Shown: positions 41,747-50,301 of the stretch, in pieces
How the letters are laid out: each line of letters begins with the position of its first letter
Numbering within the stretch: the stretch's first letter is position 1
Assembly: GCF_030124145.1 (NCBI RefSeq)
Contig: NZ_JASKMS010000016.1
Coordinates: 1-64,000, forward strand
DNA length: 64,000 nucleotides
DNA from: Streptomyces sp. 378
GTDB lineage: Bacteria > Actinomycetota > Actinomycetes > Streptomycetales > Streptomycetaceae
Direction: 5' to 3'
Made by a program: the position numbers and the translations under genes
Notes under the pieces: model-generated
The model's input: the letters and a program-made list of their open reading frames with translations, nothing else
Told to the model about the DNA's origin: nothing
The model's database searches: none

Positions 41747-42426
41747 CGCACATGGCGGCGGCACACCTCACCCGGCGGATCAAGCTGAAGACCGCGGAGG
41801 CCGTCGTGCCCTGGCTGACCCGGATTCTCCCGGGTCACGGTCTGGAGCGGTTCGGCAGCGCATACGGAGGGTGGTGGGTCCCCACCGACCTGATCGGTGA
41901 GGATTCCGTCGTCTACGCGGCAGGTGTCGGCGAGGACGTCAGTTTCGACCTCGCCCTCATCCGGCGCTTCGGGTGTGAGGTCTGGGCCATGGACCCCACA
42001 CCCCGCTCGGTCGCGTTCGCCGGAGGAGTCACCGAACCGCGATGGCATTTCCTCCCCTTCGGGTTGTGGAAGGAGGACGCGGTGCTGCACTTCCATCCAC
42101 CCGCCGATCCCGCGCACGTGTCCCACTCCGCGACCGAGGTCCGTGGTCAGGGGCCTGGGTTCGACGCCCAGTGCCACACATTGACCACCTTCATGAGGAA
42201 GCTGGGACACCAGCGGGTCGACCTGCTGAAAATGGACATCGAAGGAGCCGAGGAACCAGTGCTTGACCGGATTCTCGCCGAGGGCACACTGCCGCGAGTT
42301 CTCTGCATCGAATTCGACACTCCGCAAAGCCCCTGGGCCCTGCGCCGACGGCTCCGCCTACTGGAGGACGCCGGTTACGTCGTGCGCCACGCGGAGGCGC
42401 GCAACTACACGCTCACGCGCGGCTGA
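41743..42426 (+). CDS. FkbM-family methyltransferase
   Basis: A 227-residue FkbM-type methyltransferase: WWVPTDLIGEDSVVYAAGVGEDVSFDLAL with the SAM-binding loop, EVWAMDPTPRSV, TLTTFMRKLGHQRVDLLKMDIEGAEEPVLD with the family's DIEG motif (given in parts). FkbM enzymes methylate hydroxyl groups. The GTG start overlaps the preceding stop, with ATG three codons later as an alternative. Stop overlaps the next ATG by one base. Confidence 0.88.
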   Translation: MTHMAAAHLTRRIKLKTAEAVVPWLTRILPGHGLERFGSAYGGWWVPTDLIGEDSVVYAAGVGEDVSFDLALIRRFGCEVWAMDPTPRSVAFAGGVTEPRWHFLPFGLWKEDAVLHFHPPADPAHVSHSATEVRGQGPGFDAQCHTLTTFMRKLGHQRVDLLKMDIEGAEEPVLDRILAEGTLPRVLCIEFDTPQSPWALRRRLRLLEDAGYVVRHAEARNYTLTRG

Positions 42427-43685
42427 TGGCTCCCGGCACGGCTTTGCGGCACGGCTCCTCGCCCTTGCGCGTCGCCGTGGTGCACAGCTTCTACAGTTCG
42501 GCCACTCCCAGCGGCGAGAACCAGGCCGTGGCCGATCAGCTGGCAGCCCTCGCCGGAGCGGGTCACGAGGCGCACCTCGTGGCCGCGCACACCGACGAAC
42601 TCGGCCGCTCCCGGTTCTACCCATTGCGGGCCGCCGCCACCGTGAGTAGCGGGCGAGGCCGTTCCCCCCTGGCCGACCTGCGGAGGCTGCGTCCGGACGT
42701 GGTCCATGTGCACAACCTCTTCCCCAACTACGGGAACTCCTGGCTGCGGCGCTGGGACGGACCGGTCGTCGCCACGGTGCACAACTACCGGCCGCTGTGC
42801 GCCGCCGCCACGCTGTACCGGCACGGAGCGATGTGCACCCGGTGCCCCGACGGCGACCGGTGGGCCGGGCTGCGGAACGGCTGCTACCGCGGCTCGTCCG
42901 TGGCCACCGCGCCACTGGCGTGGGCCGGGCGCCGCGGAGCCGCCGCCCATCCACTGCTGCGTCGCGCGGACCGTGTCGTGGTGCTGTCCGCGACCAGCCG
43001 CCGGATGTACATCCGTGCCGGGATCGAACCGGGACGGCTGGACCTCGTGCCGAACTCCACCACCGACCCCGCACTCCCAGGCCCCGCGGAGACGTTCCGG
43101 CACCGTACGGGCACGAATGAAGCCGCCTGGGTCTTCGCCGGGCGTCTGAGCCCGGAGAAGGGCCTGATGGAGCTGCTGGCCCGCTGGCCGGCCGGAGAGC
43201 GGCTGGACGTGGTGGGCGATGGCCCCCTGCTCGACGACTGCCGCCGGGCCGCACCGAGGGCGGTCCGCTTCCTCGGAGCGCTCGAACACGCCGACCTCCG
43301 GCAGCGCCTGTCTTCCTGGCGGGGTCTGGTCTTCCCCAGTCGCTGGCTGGAAGGCGCCCCCCTGATCTATCCCGAGGCACTGGCCGCCGGACTACCGGTA
43401 CTGGCGTTCGCCGGTTCAGCCGTCGCGGACTCGGTGCGGGAACAGGGCACAGGCACGGTGGTGCACTGGAACGAACCACTGGGCGCCGTCCTCCGCCGCG
43501 CCGCCGAGTGCTTCCCTTCGCTGCGCCCGCACTGCCGGGACGTGTTCCTGCGTCATTACACGGAACAGGTCTGGGCCGAGCGCATCGAGGCCGTGTACGC
43601 CGCCGCTCTCGCGCACCGTGCCGCCCTCCGGCCCGCCCCGGCCGTCGTCGGCCGGGCGAGCACAGCGAGGGGCACGACGTGCTGA
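42426..43685 (+). CDS. GT4-family glycosyltransferase
   Basis: A 419-residue GT-B glycosyltransferase: N-terminal VAVVHSFYSSATPSGENQAV, DVVHVHNLFPNYGNSWL, ATVHNYRPLCAAATLYR, a small Cys pair (CTRCPDGDRW), and the C-terminal donor-binding VFAGRLSPEKGLMELL with E-x7-E equivalent SRWLEGAPLIYPEALAAGLPVLA. Retaining enzyme; donor unknown, GDP-fucose or UDP-xylose are possibilities given the locus. No signal peptide. Coupled at both ends. Confidence 0.92.
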   Translation: MAPGTALRHGSSPLRVAVVHSFYSSATPSGENQAVADQLAALAGAGHEAHLVAAHTDELGRSRFYPLRAAATVSSGRGRSPLADLRRLRPDVVHVHNLFPNYGNSWLRRWDGPVVATVHNYRPLCAAATLYRHGAMCTRCPDGDRWAGLRNGCYRGSSVATAPLAWAGRRGAAAHPLLRRADRVVVLSATSRRMYIRAGIEPGRLDLVPNSTTDPALPGPAETFRHRTGTNEAAWVFAGRLSPEKGLMELLARWPAGERLDVVGDGPLLDDCRRAAPRAVRFLGALEHADLRQRLSSWRGLVFPSRWLEGAPLIYPEALAAGLPVLAFAGSAVADSVREQGTGTVVHWNEPLGAVLRRAAECFPSLRPHCRDVFLRHYTEQVWAERIEAVYAAALAHRAALRPAPAVVGRASTARGTTC

Positions 43686-44887
43686 AGGCCGGCCACCACC
43701 CGAGGATCGTGATCGTCCAGCCCTACATCCCCAGCTACCGGACCGCATTCTTCGAACGTCTCAGGAGTGATCTTCAGGCCGAAGGGTGCGCCTTGGACGT
43801 GCTGCACGGTCCTCCGCCCCCCTCTCACGTGGCACGACAGGACGCTTCGCACTGCTCGGGCGCGATCGAGGTCCCGGTGCGCCGTCTCGGCGTACCCGGA
43901 GGCCGGTCACTCGTCTGGCAGCAGGTGCAACGGCGAGCGGCCTCCGCCGACGTCGTCGTACTGGAACAGGCGTTGCGCAATCTCGAAACGTATCCGCTGC
44001 TTCTTCGGCAGGCGCGCATGACCGGTGGTCTCACTCCGCGTGTCGCCCTGTGGGGCCACGGCCGTACCTACACCAAGCCGGTGAGCCGCATCGAGACCGC
44101 CGCCAAGGACGCCCTCACCCGGCGCGCCTCCTGGTTCTTCGCCTACACCGAGGGCGGAGCCGACCACCTCGCCTCCGGCGGCTTTCCACGCCGGCGCATC
44201 ACCGTGGTGCGCAACTGCGTGGACACCGTAGCGCTCGCCCAGGCCCGCGAGCGCGCGGGAACGCCCGGGACCCAGGAGTTCGCCGAAGCGGCCGCCCTGC
44301 GGTCGCGCCACGGGTTGCTGCCCGGACGGACAGCCCTGTTCGTGGGCGGGCTGGACGCTCCCAAGCGAATCCCCCTGCTGCTGGAGTCTGCTGGGCGCAT
44401 CGCCCGCGCCCTGCCGGGATTCCGGCTGCTCGTGGCGGGGGACGGTGCCGATCGGCCCTTGGTCGAGGCCATGGCCTCCACGGCCAAGAGCCCGGTGGTC
44501 CCCCTGGGGCATATGACGGGAAGCCAGGTAGCGCTGCTCGGAGCGGTGTCGGACGTCATGCTGATGCCGGGCAGGGTGGGGCTGTGCGCGGTGGACTCGT
44601 TCGTTCTGCGGACCCCTGTAATCACCACGGACTGGCCCTGGCACGCACCGGAGTTCGAATACCTGAGGAACGGACACAACGCCGTCATCACGTCCGACGA
44701 CCCGACGGCGTACGCGGCGGCGGTGCAGGCGCTGCTGACCGACCAGGCCCGTCTCGCCTCCCTCCGAGCGCGCTGCCGGGAGGACGCCGCCGCCTACACG
44801 ACCGACGCCATGGCCACGCGTTTCTGTGAAGGGCTGCTCCGGCTGCTCAGCGAGACCCGAAAACCCGCGGCGGACAAGCTGTGGTGA
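43679..44887 (+). CDS. GT4-like glycosyltransferase
   Basis: A 402-residue GT-B glycosyltransferase: IVIVQPYIPSYRTAFFERL at the N-terminus, ALWGHGRTYTKPVSR, then the donor domain with ALFVGGLDAPKRIPLLLESA and LLVAGDGADRPLVEAMA. The usual E-x7-E is replaced by RVGLCAVDSFVLRTPVITTD, an acceptor-domain variation seen in related enzymes. GAGGGG six bases before the GTG sets the start. It is the last gene of the coupled run; 15 bp after its stop lies the left 57-bp inverted repeat. Confidence 0.88.
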   Translation: MLKAGHHPRIVIVQPYIPSYRTAFFERLRSDLQAEGCALDVLHGPPPPSHVARQDASHCSGAIEVPVRRLGVPGGRSLVWQQVQRRAASADVVVLEQALRNLETYPLLLRQARMTGGLTPRVALWGHGRTYTKPVSRIETAAKDALTRRASWFFAYTEGGADHLASGGFPRRRITVVRNCVDTVALAQARERAGTPGTQEFAEAAALRSRHGLLPGRTALFVGGLDAPKRIPLLLESAGRIARALPGFRLLVAGDGADRPLVEAMASTAKSPVVPLGHMTGSQVALLGAVSDVMLMPGRVGLCAVDSFVLRTPVITTDWPWHAPEFEYLRNGHNAVITSDDPTAYAAAVQALLTDQARLASLRARCREDAAAYTTDAMATRFCEGLLRLLSETRKPAADKLW

Positions 44888-44901
44888 GGCAGTGAGCCTT
44901 C

Positions 44902-44958
44902 TCAGCGTTGCCGCTCCAGGGCGAGGACGGCTGCGGTGATTGGCGACATGCGATTCGG
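44902..44958. repeat. Left arm of 57-bp inverted repeat
   Basis: Inverse of 46222-46278 with 55 of 57 bases identical. Read on the minus strand it encodes NRMSPITAAVLALERQR and a stop, while the right arm read on the plus strand encodes the same peptide with one change. This looks like the 3' end of a mobile-element gene present twice in opposite orientation. Confidence 0.9.
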
Positions 44959-45275
44959 CTGCACCGGGCTCCGCGGAATGCCCGCCAGGACTTCAGACGG
45001 GCCACACCCGCTCGACCCGATCAGTGGCCACGCTGAAAAGCCCCGTGTCGCAGATCGAATCGGGTGGCCTGGAGCCGCAGCGCATGGCGGCGGTCGCACC
45101 CGCGGTGCTCATCGGCTCACGCCGGGACCGGGCACCTTGCCGAGGGCGAGTGCCGGCCCCGATGAGCTGGACAAATACCAACAGGCTGCGTGCCGGACGA
45201 CCGGGCGGGTGATGCATGCCGCATGCCAGGTGTGGCACCGAAACCGGTCCGAGGCAGCGCTGTAGCGTCGCTCGC
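44959..45275. other. Non-coding stretch before the flanked methyltransferase
   Basis: About 317 bp inside the inverted repeats with no credible gene on either strand. Near the end a repeat of GCATGC lies at 45214-45230. TAGCGT at 45263-45268 is the probable -10 box of the next gene. Confidence 0.5.
45263..45268 (+). promoter_or_regulatory. Leaderless -10 box of the flanked methyltransferase
   Basis: TAGCGT, then seven bases, then the GTG at 45276. No Shine-Dalgarno sequence is visible, so the start is probably leaderless. Confidence 0.55.
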
Positions 45276-45917
45276 GTGTCTGTTGCGAAAAGCGTTGCCA
45301 GGTCGGTCATCGGCGTCGTCAACCGCCCCGTCGCCAAGGCCCGGTTCGCGTATGCGGCCAGGTCAGGGCCCCTCCTAAAGATCGAAGTGGGCGGCTTCCG
45401 GAGCCGTCGGCCCGGCTGGATCTGCACCGATGTCTGCTGGCACACACGGTCTTATCTGGATGCCACCAAGACGTGGCCCGTCCGCTCCGGCTCGGCGAGT
45501 CACATCTACTCCGACAACATGATCGAGCACATCCGCCTCGAGCCTGCCCGCCGCATGTTCCGTGAAGCCCGGCGCGTTCTGGCACCTGGTGGGCGCATCC
45601 GGCTGTCGACACCCGATGTCGAGCACGCTGTGCGGCTGTACCTGGCACGTGACGACGAGACGCGACGGGAGATGGAGGAGTGCCGGCGGAGGGGGTACCA
45701 GGCCGAGCATCCGGTTGATCTGCTGCGCATGACCTTCCAGGACTGCGGCCATCACGCCGGATTCCTGTGGGACTTCGAGGCGGTGGAGGCGGAGCTCCGG
45801 TCAGCTGGTTTCTCCGCCGTCCGTCGTTACGCACCCGGCCAGAGCGATGATCCTGAACTCCGGAACCTGGAGTCCCGGCCCCAATTCGCCTTGATCGTCG
45901 AGGCGGCTGTTGCCTGA
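45276..45917 (+). CDS. SAM methyltransferase-like protein between inverted repeats
   Basis: A 213-residue protein of the small methyltransferase group in which the usual glycine loop reads KIEVGGFRSRRPGWICTDV; later come HIYSDNMIEHI, RMFREARRVLAPGGRIRLSTPDVE and a C-terminal LRSAGFSAVRRY. Compared with relatives (GSG..RPGWINTD) one or two motif-I glycines are missing, so activity needs testing. It lies alone between the 57-bp inverted repeats, separated from the operon before and after, with its own leaderless promoter. Confidence 0.8.
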   Translation: MSVAKSVARSVIGVVNRPVAKARFAYAARSGPLLKIEVGGFRSRRPGWICTDVCWHTRSYLDATKTWPVRSGSASHIYSDNMIEHIRLEPARRMFREARRVLAPGGRIRLSTPDVEHAVRLYLARDDETRREMEECRRRGYQAEHPVDLLRMTFQDCGHHAGFLWDFEAVEAELRSAGFSAVRRYAPGQSDDPELRNLESRPQFALIVEAAVA

Positions 45918-46221
45918 TCCCCGTCTCGCGGTGTTCGGCTGACGACGCCCTGCGACAATCGGCACGGCAGATGTGAACCCCGAGCAGCACCGAAGTCTCG
46001 ACATCTCACGGCCAACCATGCAGGAGCTTGTCAGAGGGCGTCTGAAAAGCCAGTCAGCGGGCAAGTTGCCTCCGGAGCGGGAGATTCTTTGTCCGCTGGT
46101 TCCGGCGGTCAAGCATGCTCATCGTCACCCGCGAGGGTCCTCGCCGACCGCGCCCGCATGGGAGCCGGCCGTGGGTGACGACATCCCTCAGGCGCCCACC
46201 GGGCCGCGACCTCACGCCAGT
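45918..46221. other. Non-coding stretch after the flanked methyltransferase
   Basis: 304 bp without a credible gene. A GGGCGTCTGAAAAG sequence at about 46037-46050 resembles insertion-sequence ends in style only. A frame continuing into the right repeat (to 46278) has mixed composition and is probably the broken tail of a mobile-element gene. Confidence 0.45.
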
Positions 46222-46278
46222 CCGAATCGCATGTCGTCAATCACTGCAGCCGTCCTCGCCCTGGAGCGGCAACGCTGA
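46222..46278. repeat. Right arm of 57-bp inverted repeat
   Basis: See the left arm at 44902-44958; 55 of 57 bases match in inverse orientation. Outside the arm, weaker similarity continues for about 15-20 bases (CAGTGAGCC-like sequences), inside it stops sharply. Confidence 0.9.
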
Positions 46279-46426
46279 AAGAACTCAGTGAGCCACATTC
46301 CGACTGCGCATCGACGCCGGGAAATCAGCCGCCCAACGGAAGTTCGGCGCGTGCGTCAGGACCATTCCATACGACCGTGACAGACTGGCCGGGGCTTGGG
46401 ATTCCATACGCCCCGGAGGAGGAGCT

Positions 46427-47218
46427 GTGAAAAGCGGAGTTGATTTGCAGCGCGCCGCGATGGCGGAAATCTGCAGTATCCGGGACGACTGGTCCTTCCA
46501 TGTGACCAGCGATCCGCTGACCCGTTTTCTGCGCGACCGGCGGCTGCAAACCGCGCTGCGCATGCTGCGCGTTCGAGGACTGCTCGATCCAGCGAAACAG
46601 AGCGTGCTGATCGTCTGCGGCGGTGTGGGCGGAGAGGGCATCTTCCTGAGGCGTTACGGCTTCACGGACATCACGGTCAGTGATCTGTCCGAAGAGACAC
46701 TCGCCGTGTGCCGCGGCCTGGAACCAAGACTTCGAACCATGTCTCTGAACGCGGAGAACATGGCCGAGATTCCGGATTCCAGTTACGACCTGGTCCTTGT
46801 CCAGGACGGCCTGCACCACTTGCCGCGACCGGTTCTGGGTTTCACCGAGATGCTCCGGGTGGCCCGGAGGGCCGTCATCGTGATCGAGCCGCACGACGGT
46901 CTGGTGGGAAAGCTCATCGGCACCGAATGGGAACGGCAAGGAGACGTCGTCAACTATGTCTTCCGATGGAATCGCTCGATCCTGGACCAGGCCACCCGCA
47001 GCTATCTGCTGTGCAAGCAGGCGATCGTACTGCCGCGCAGGATGTGGGACCACAACGTGGTGGTCGGAAAGCTGGCACGCCGCTTTCCGGATCGTTGGCG
47101 CCTGCCGGTGGCGAAAGCCGTCTACCAAGTACTGCGGCCGGTGAACCGGCTCGGCAACATGATGGTCGCGGTGGTGGTGAAGGCGGACGGCAACCCGGCA
47201 CATCGGAGCGGACGGTGA
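46427..47218 (+). CDS. Class I SAM methyltransferase
   Basis: A 263-residue methyltransferase: motif I VLIVCGGVGGEGIFL, VSDLSEETL, DLVLVQDGLHHLPRPV and RVARRAVIVIEPHD are recognisable. It has an N-terminal helical extension of about 50 residues (KSGVDLQRAAMAEI) and a C-terminal basic part. Substrate unknown; a glycan is likely from context. GGAGGAGGAG just upstream of the GTG makes this a strong start. GTGA overlap with the next gene. Confidence 0.85.
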   Translation: MKSGVDLQRAAMAEICSIRDDWSFHVTSDPLTRFLRDRRLQTALRMLRVRGLLDPAKQSVLIVCGGVGGEGIFLRRYGFTDITVSDLSEETLAVCRGLEPRLRTMSLNAENMAEIPDSSYDLVLVQDGLHHLPRPVLGFTEMLRVARRAVIVIEPHDGLVGKLIGTEWERQGDVVNYVFRWNRSILDQATRSYLLCKQAIVLPRRMWDHNVVVGKLARRFPDRWRLPVAKAVYQVLRPVNRLGNMMVAVVVKADGNPAHRSGR

Positions 47219-47943
47219 ACCTTTCACAGCGTGCCTACATCAGGGTCAGCGCCGCCTTGCCTGCCGCGATCTCCTTCCGGACGGATCTGCTGTTCCCACG
47301 CCTGAGCATGCCCGAACTGGGGCCGTTCAATGGGCAGCTCAGGCGACAGGAGATCATCCGCGAACTGCTGGCGTCGATCAGCTTCGACGAGATCGTCGAG
47401 ACCGGTTCCTTCCGCGGCACTACGACGAGGTTCCTGAGTGACATCTCCGGCCTGCCCGTCCACTCCGCCGAGATCGAAGAGAGGTTCTACAGATACGCTG
47501 CGGTGAAATGCCGCAGCCTTCCAGGGACCCGCCTGTACCACGCAGACTCACGGAAGATGCTGAACATCCTCTCGAAGCGGCCAGGAAACCCCGCGCTGCT
47601 CTTCTATCTCGACGCTCACTGGCAGGAGGACGTACCTCGCTACCAGGAACTGGAGATCATTGAGGCGCACTGGAGCAGAGCCGTCGTGATGATCGATGAC
47701 TTCCGCGTGCCGGGCGACCCCGGTTATCAGTTCACCTCGTACCACGGAATCCCGTTGGACGTGAACTACCTTCCCGGGCTCCCGGGCTGGAAGGCCTTCT
47801 ATCCGAAGAGCGATTCGGTCGGCGAGACCGGCGCGAAGCGGGGATGCATCGTCCTGGCGAGCCCTGAGATGGCCCCGGCCGTGGACGCGCTCTCCAGCCT
47901 GCGCGCGGGCGAACTCACCCGGCAGAGCATCGCGAACGGGTGA
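47215..47943 (+). CDS. Methyltransferase-like protein (class I fold)
   Basis: A 242-residue protein: EIVETGSFRGTTTRFLS corresponds to the SAM loop, followed by VHSAEIEERFYRYAA, a central LLFYLDAHWQEDVPRY and AVVMIDDFRVPGD, resembling Methyltransf_24/cephalosporin-hydroxylase-like proteins that bind a metal through D-D-x-H type residues (DAH, DD). Substrate unknown. It overlaps the preceding methyltransferase stop by four bases and precedes the flippase by 10 bp, so the three genes are one operon. Confidence 0.78.
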   Translation: MNLSQRAYIRVSAALPAAISFRTDLLFPRLSMPELGPFNGQLRRQEIIRELLASISFDEIVETGSFRGTTTRFLSDISGLPVHSAEIEERFYRYAAVKCRSLPGTRLYHADSRKMLNILSKRPGNPALLFYLDAHWQEDVPRYQELEIIEAHWSRAVVMIDDFRVPGDPGYQFTSYHGIPLDVNYLPGLPGWKAFYPKSDSVGETGAKRGCIVLASPEMAPAVDALSSLRAGELTRQSIANG

Positions 47944-47953
47944 ACCCTCGGAC

Positions 47954-49498
47954 ATGCCAGCGGATCACCGTGCGACCGCCTCCGCCCGGCACCGATCTTC
48001 GGAAACCGCATCCCGGTCAGCCGTGATCAGCCTGCGCTGGAACATCGCCGGCTCCGTGGTGATCGTGCTCCTCCAACTCGGATACACGGCCTACACCGCC
48101 CGCGCCGTGGATGCCCGTGCCTACGGCGTCTACGCCATCACGCTGACGGTAGTGCCGTTCTTCGGCTACTTCGCCAACGCCGGACTGTCGGCCTGCGTGC
48201 TCCGGTCGGAGTGCCTGACGCTGCCCTTCGTGCGCGCCGCCCGGCGTCTCGGCATGGTCTCCGGTGCTGTGTGTTTCCTTCTGGTGGAAGCGGTGGCCCC
48301 GGTCTTCGGCTCCTTCTTCCACATGCCGGACCTCACCGTCATGGCGCGCCTGCTGGCATGCGTGTTCCTCGTACAGCCGAGCGCCAATGTGACCGTCGCG
48401 GCCATGCGTCGCGCGGGTGCGGCCCCGATGGCCGTGCTGACCGAGTCGCTGGGCCAGGCGGTGGGGGTGGCAACGGCGGCAGGTCTTCTCGTGTGCGGCT
48501 GGAACCCCTTCGCACTGGCCCTCGCACAGCCGGTCGCAGCGGCCGTGGCCCTGTCCGTGGGCACGGTCTGGGTCACTCGCCGGCCGCTGCCTCCCGGGCC
48601 CCCGGTCAGGGCTCGCGATCTCCTCGCCCCTTCCGGATTCATGACGAGCCACAGCCTGGGGCAGTTCATCACCAACAACATCCCGCTGTGGGCTTCGGGC
48701 CGGCTGCTCGGTCCGGGCGCCGCGGGATCGTACTCCCGAGCATCCTTGTTCACCGGGCTGCTTCTGATGTTCCTGTATCAAGGGATCAACTGGGCCTTGA
48801 CCCCGCTGCTCGCCGAGCGGCGCGCCGAGGGTCTGCGTTTCCGCCAGGACGCGCAGCGAACGCTGTGTGCGGCGTCGGCCGTGGCGTTCATCGGCTTCGG
48901 CATCACGGCAGGCATCGGGCCGGCGGTCCTCCGCCTGCTGCTGGGGCCGGGCTGGGAGCCGGCCGTGGCACTGGTCCCTGTCCTGTCCGCGACGGCGGCC
49001 ATGACCTTGCTGTGCTATTGCGGAGGGTTGATCGACCAGGTACGGAACGCGCCACGGGCCCTGCTCGGCACGCTGACGGTCACGGTCGTGGCGACCGTGG
49101 CGGGGGTTGCCGCGGCCGCGTTCGCGCAGGCCCTCCTGCTGGTCGCGGCCGCGGCCGCCGCGGGACAGGGGGTGGGCCATCTCGTGCAGTTGGCGGCCTG
49201 GCACCGGTCCGGCCTGATGCGCGCCGGCGCCGCCCTGCGTTTGCATGGGGTGCACCTCGCCGTCGGGGCGGCATTGGGCGGCGCTGCCGCGCTCGGCTCC
49301 GCGGACCGTCCCGCGCCAGCGGCCTTGGGATGTGGCCTGGTCGCGATACTGCCGGTCGTGCTCGTGTGCGTACTTCTGCGCGGCCGGATTCCCGTATTCG
49401 CGGTTGCTGTCGCCACGGGTCTGCTACGGAGCCGGAGATCGCTCACTTCCCCTCTCCCGTCGTCTGCGGCCACGGATCCGTCCGACCCGCCGCGTTGA
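47954..49498 (+). CDS. Wzx-type polysaccharide flippase
   Basis: A 514-residue membrane protein of the MATE/polysaccharide-transporter (Polysacc_synt) superfamily with about 12-14 helices. Typical features: ISLRWNIAGSVVIVLLQLGYTAYTARAVDARAYGVYAI (in parts) at the N-terminus, a central GQFITNNIPLWASGRLLGPGAAGSYSRA, and LLLMFLYQGINWALTPLLAE. It should move undecaprenyl-linked repeat units across the membrane. Its stop codon directly abuts the stop of the convergent FkbM gene. Confidence 0.9.
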   Translation: MPADHRATASARHRSSETASRSAVISLRWNIAGSVVIVLLQLGYTAYTARAVDARAYGVYAITLTVVPFFGYFANAGLSACVLRSECLTLPFVRAARRLGMVSGAVCFLLVEAVAPVFGSFFHMPDLTVMARLLACVFLVQPSANVTVAAMRRAGAAPMAVLTESLGQAVGVATAAGLLVCGWNPFALALAQPVAAAVALSVGTVWVTRRPLPPGPPVRARDLLAPSGFMTSHSLGQFITNNIPLWASGRLLGPGAAGSYSRASLFTGLLLMFLYQGINWALTPLLAERRAEGLRFRQDAQRTLCAASAVAFIGFGITAGIGPAVLRLLLGPGWEPAVALVPVLSATAAMTLLCYCGGLIDQVRNAPRALLGTLTVTVVATVAGVAAAAFAQALLLVAAAAAAGQGVGHLVQLAAWHRSGLMRAGAALRLHGVHLAVGAALGGAAALGSADRPAPAALGCGLVAILPVVLVCVLLRGRIPVFAVAVATGLLRSRRSLTSPLPSSAATDPSDPPR

Positions 49499-50275
49499 TC
49501 ACGGGTGGCCGAGTGCCCCGTCATCCGGGCTTCCGCGTCGTTCCGCCCGCGCGCCTTCACGAAGGAACACCGCGTCGCACTGCAACATCTGCCCGGTCCG
49601 GCTGTCGCTGAAGCCGGGCACCAGTGCCGCCAGGGTCATCCCGTACCGGCGCTGCGCGATTCCCAGCGCGTCTTCCAGGAGCAGACCTCCCTCGTACAGT
49701 GGGACACACGAGACTTCCATCTGGAGTCCGGTGCACTGACCGACGCGGTCCGCGGCTCCTTCCAGGACGGCTCCTTCATATCCCTGGACGTCCAGTTTCA
49801 GGAACACGCGCTCCTCGGGACCGGCCACTCGCGGCCAGACGGCGTCGAGGCGAAACTGCTCGGCTTCCTGGACGTCCACGTAGCGGGATTCCGGGCAGGC
49901 CTCTGCGTGCCTGGACAACATGGGCAGCACGGAACTGCTGGCACATCCATTACCGGCTACGTTGACGTTCACGGTGCGATTCTTGTCACCGAGGGCATAC
50001 GGAAACACTTTCCACAGCGGGTCCGCCGCGGCGCGGCGGCGCAGCGTCCGCAAGGGCTCGTGGAGCGGCTCGAAGGAGACGATCCTTCCCCGGTATCCGA
50101 ACCGCCGCAGCATCGCTCCGTACTGACCGCGGTTCGCCCCCACATCGAGCACTACATCGATGCGGCTGCGGTGAATCAGCTGCACGACGCGGTAGTCGAG
50201 TGAACACTGCGGAAACCGGTTCACATCAAGGCCGATGCTCTGTGCGGCGAGACGGATGCGATGAAGGAAAGTCAT
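49499..50275 (-). CDS. FkbM-family methyltransferase
   Basis: A 258-residue FkbM-type enzyme: DVVLDVGANRGQYGAMLRRFGYRGRIVSFEPL is the classical FkbM SAM-binding start, YALGDKNRTVNVNVAGNGCASSSVLPM follows, and FLKLDVQGYEGAVLEGA carries the DVQG(Y)E motif (each in part). O-methylation of a sugar is the most probable function. Last gene of the minus-strand run gmd-GT2-polymerase-FkbM, 26 bp after the polymerase-like gene. Stop codons of this gene and the flippase are adjacent with no gap. Confidence 0.92.
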   Translation of the reverse strand: MTFLHRIRLAAQSIGLDVNRFPQCSLDYRVVQLIHRSRIDVVLDVGANRGQYGAMLRRFGYRGRIVSFEPLHEPLRTLRRRAAADPLWKVFPYALGDKNRTVNVNVAGNGCASSSVLPMLSRHAEACPESRYVDVQEAEQFRLDAVWPRVAGPEERVFLKLDVQGYEGAVLEGAADRVGQCTGLQMEVSCVPLYEGGLLLEDALGIAQRRYGMTLAALVPGFSDSRTGQMLQCDAVFLREGARAERRGSPDDGALGHP

Positions 50276-50301
50276 TGCCCCATTCTCGGGGCTACTTCCG
50301 C

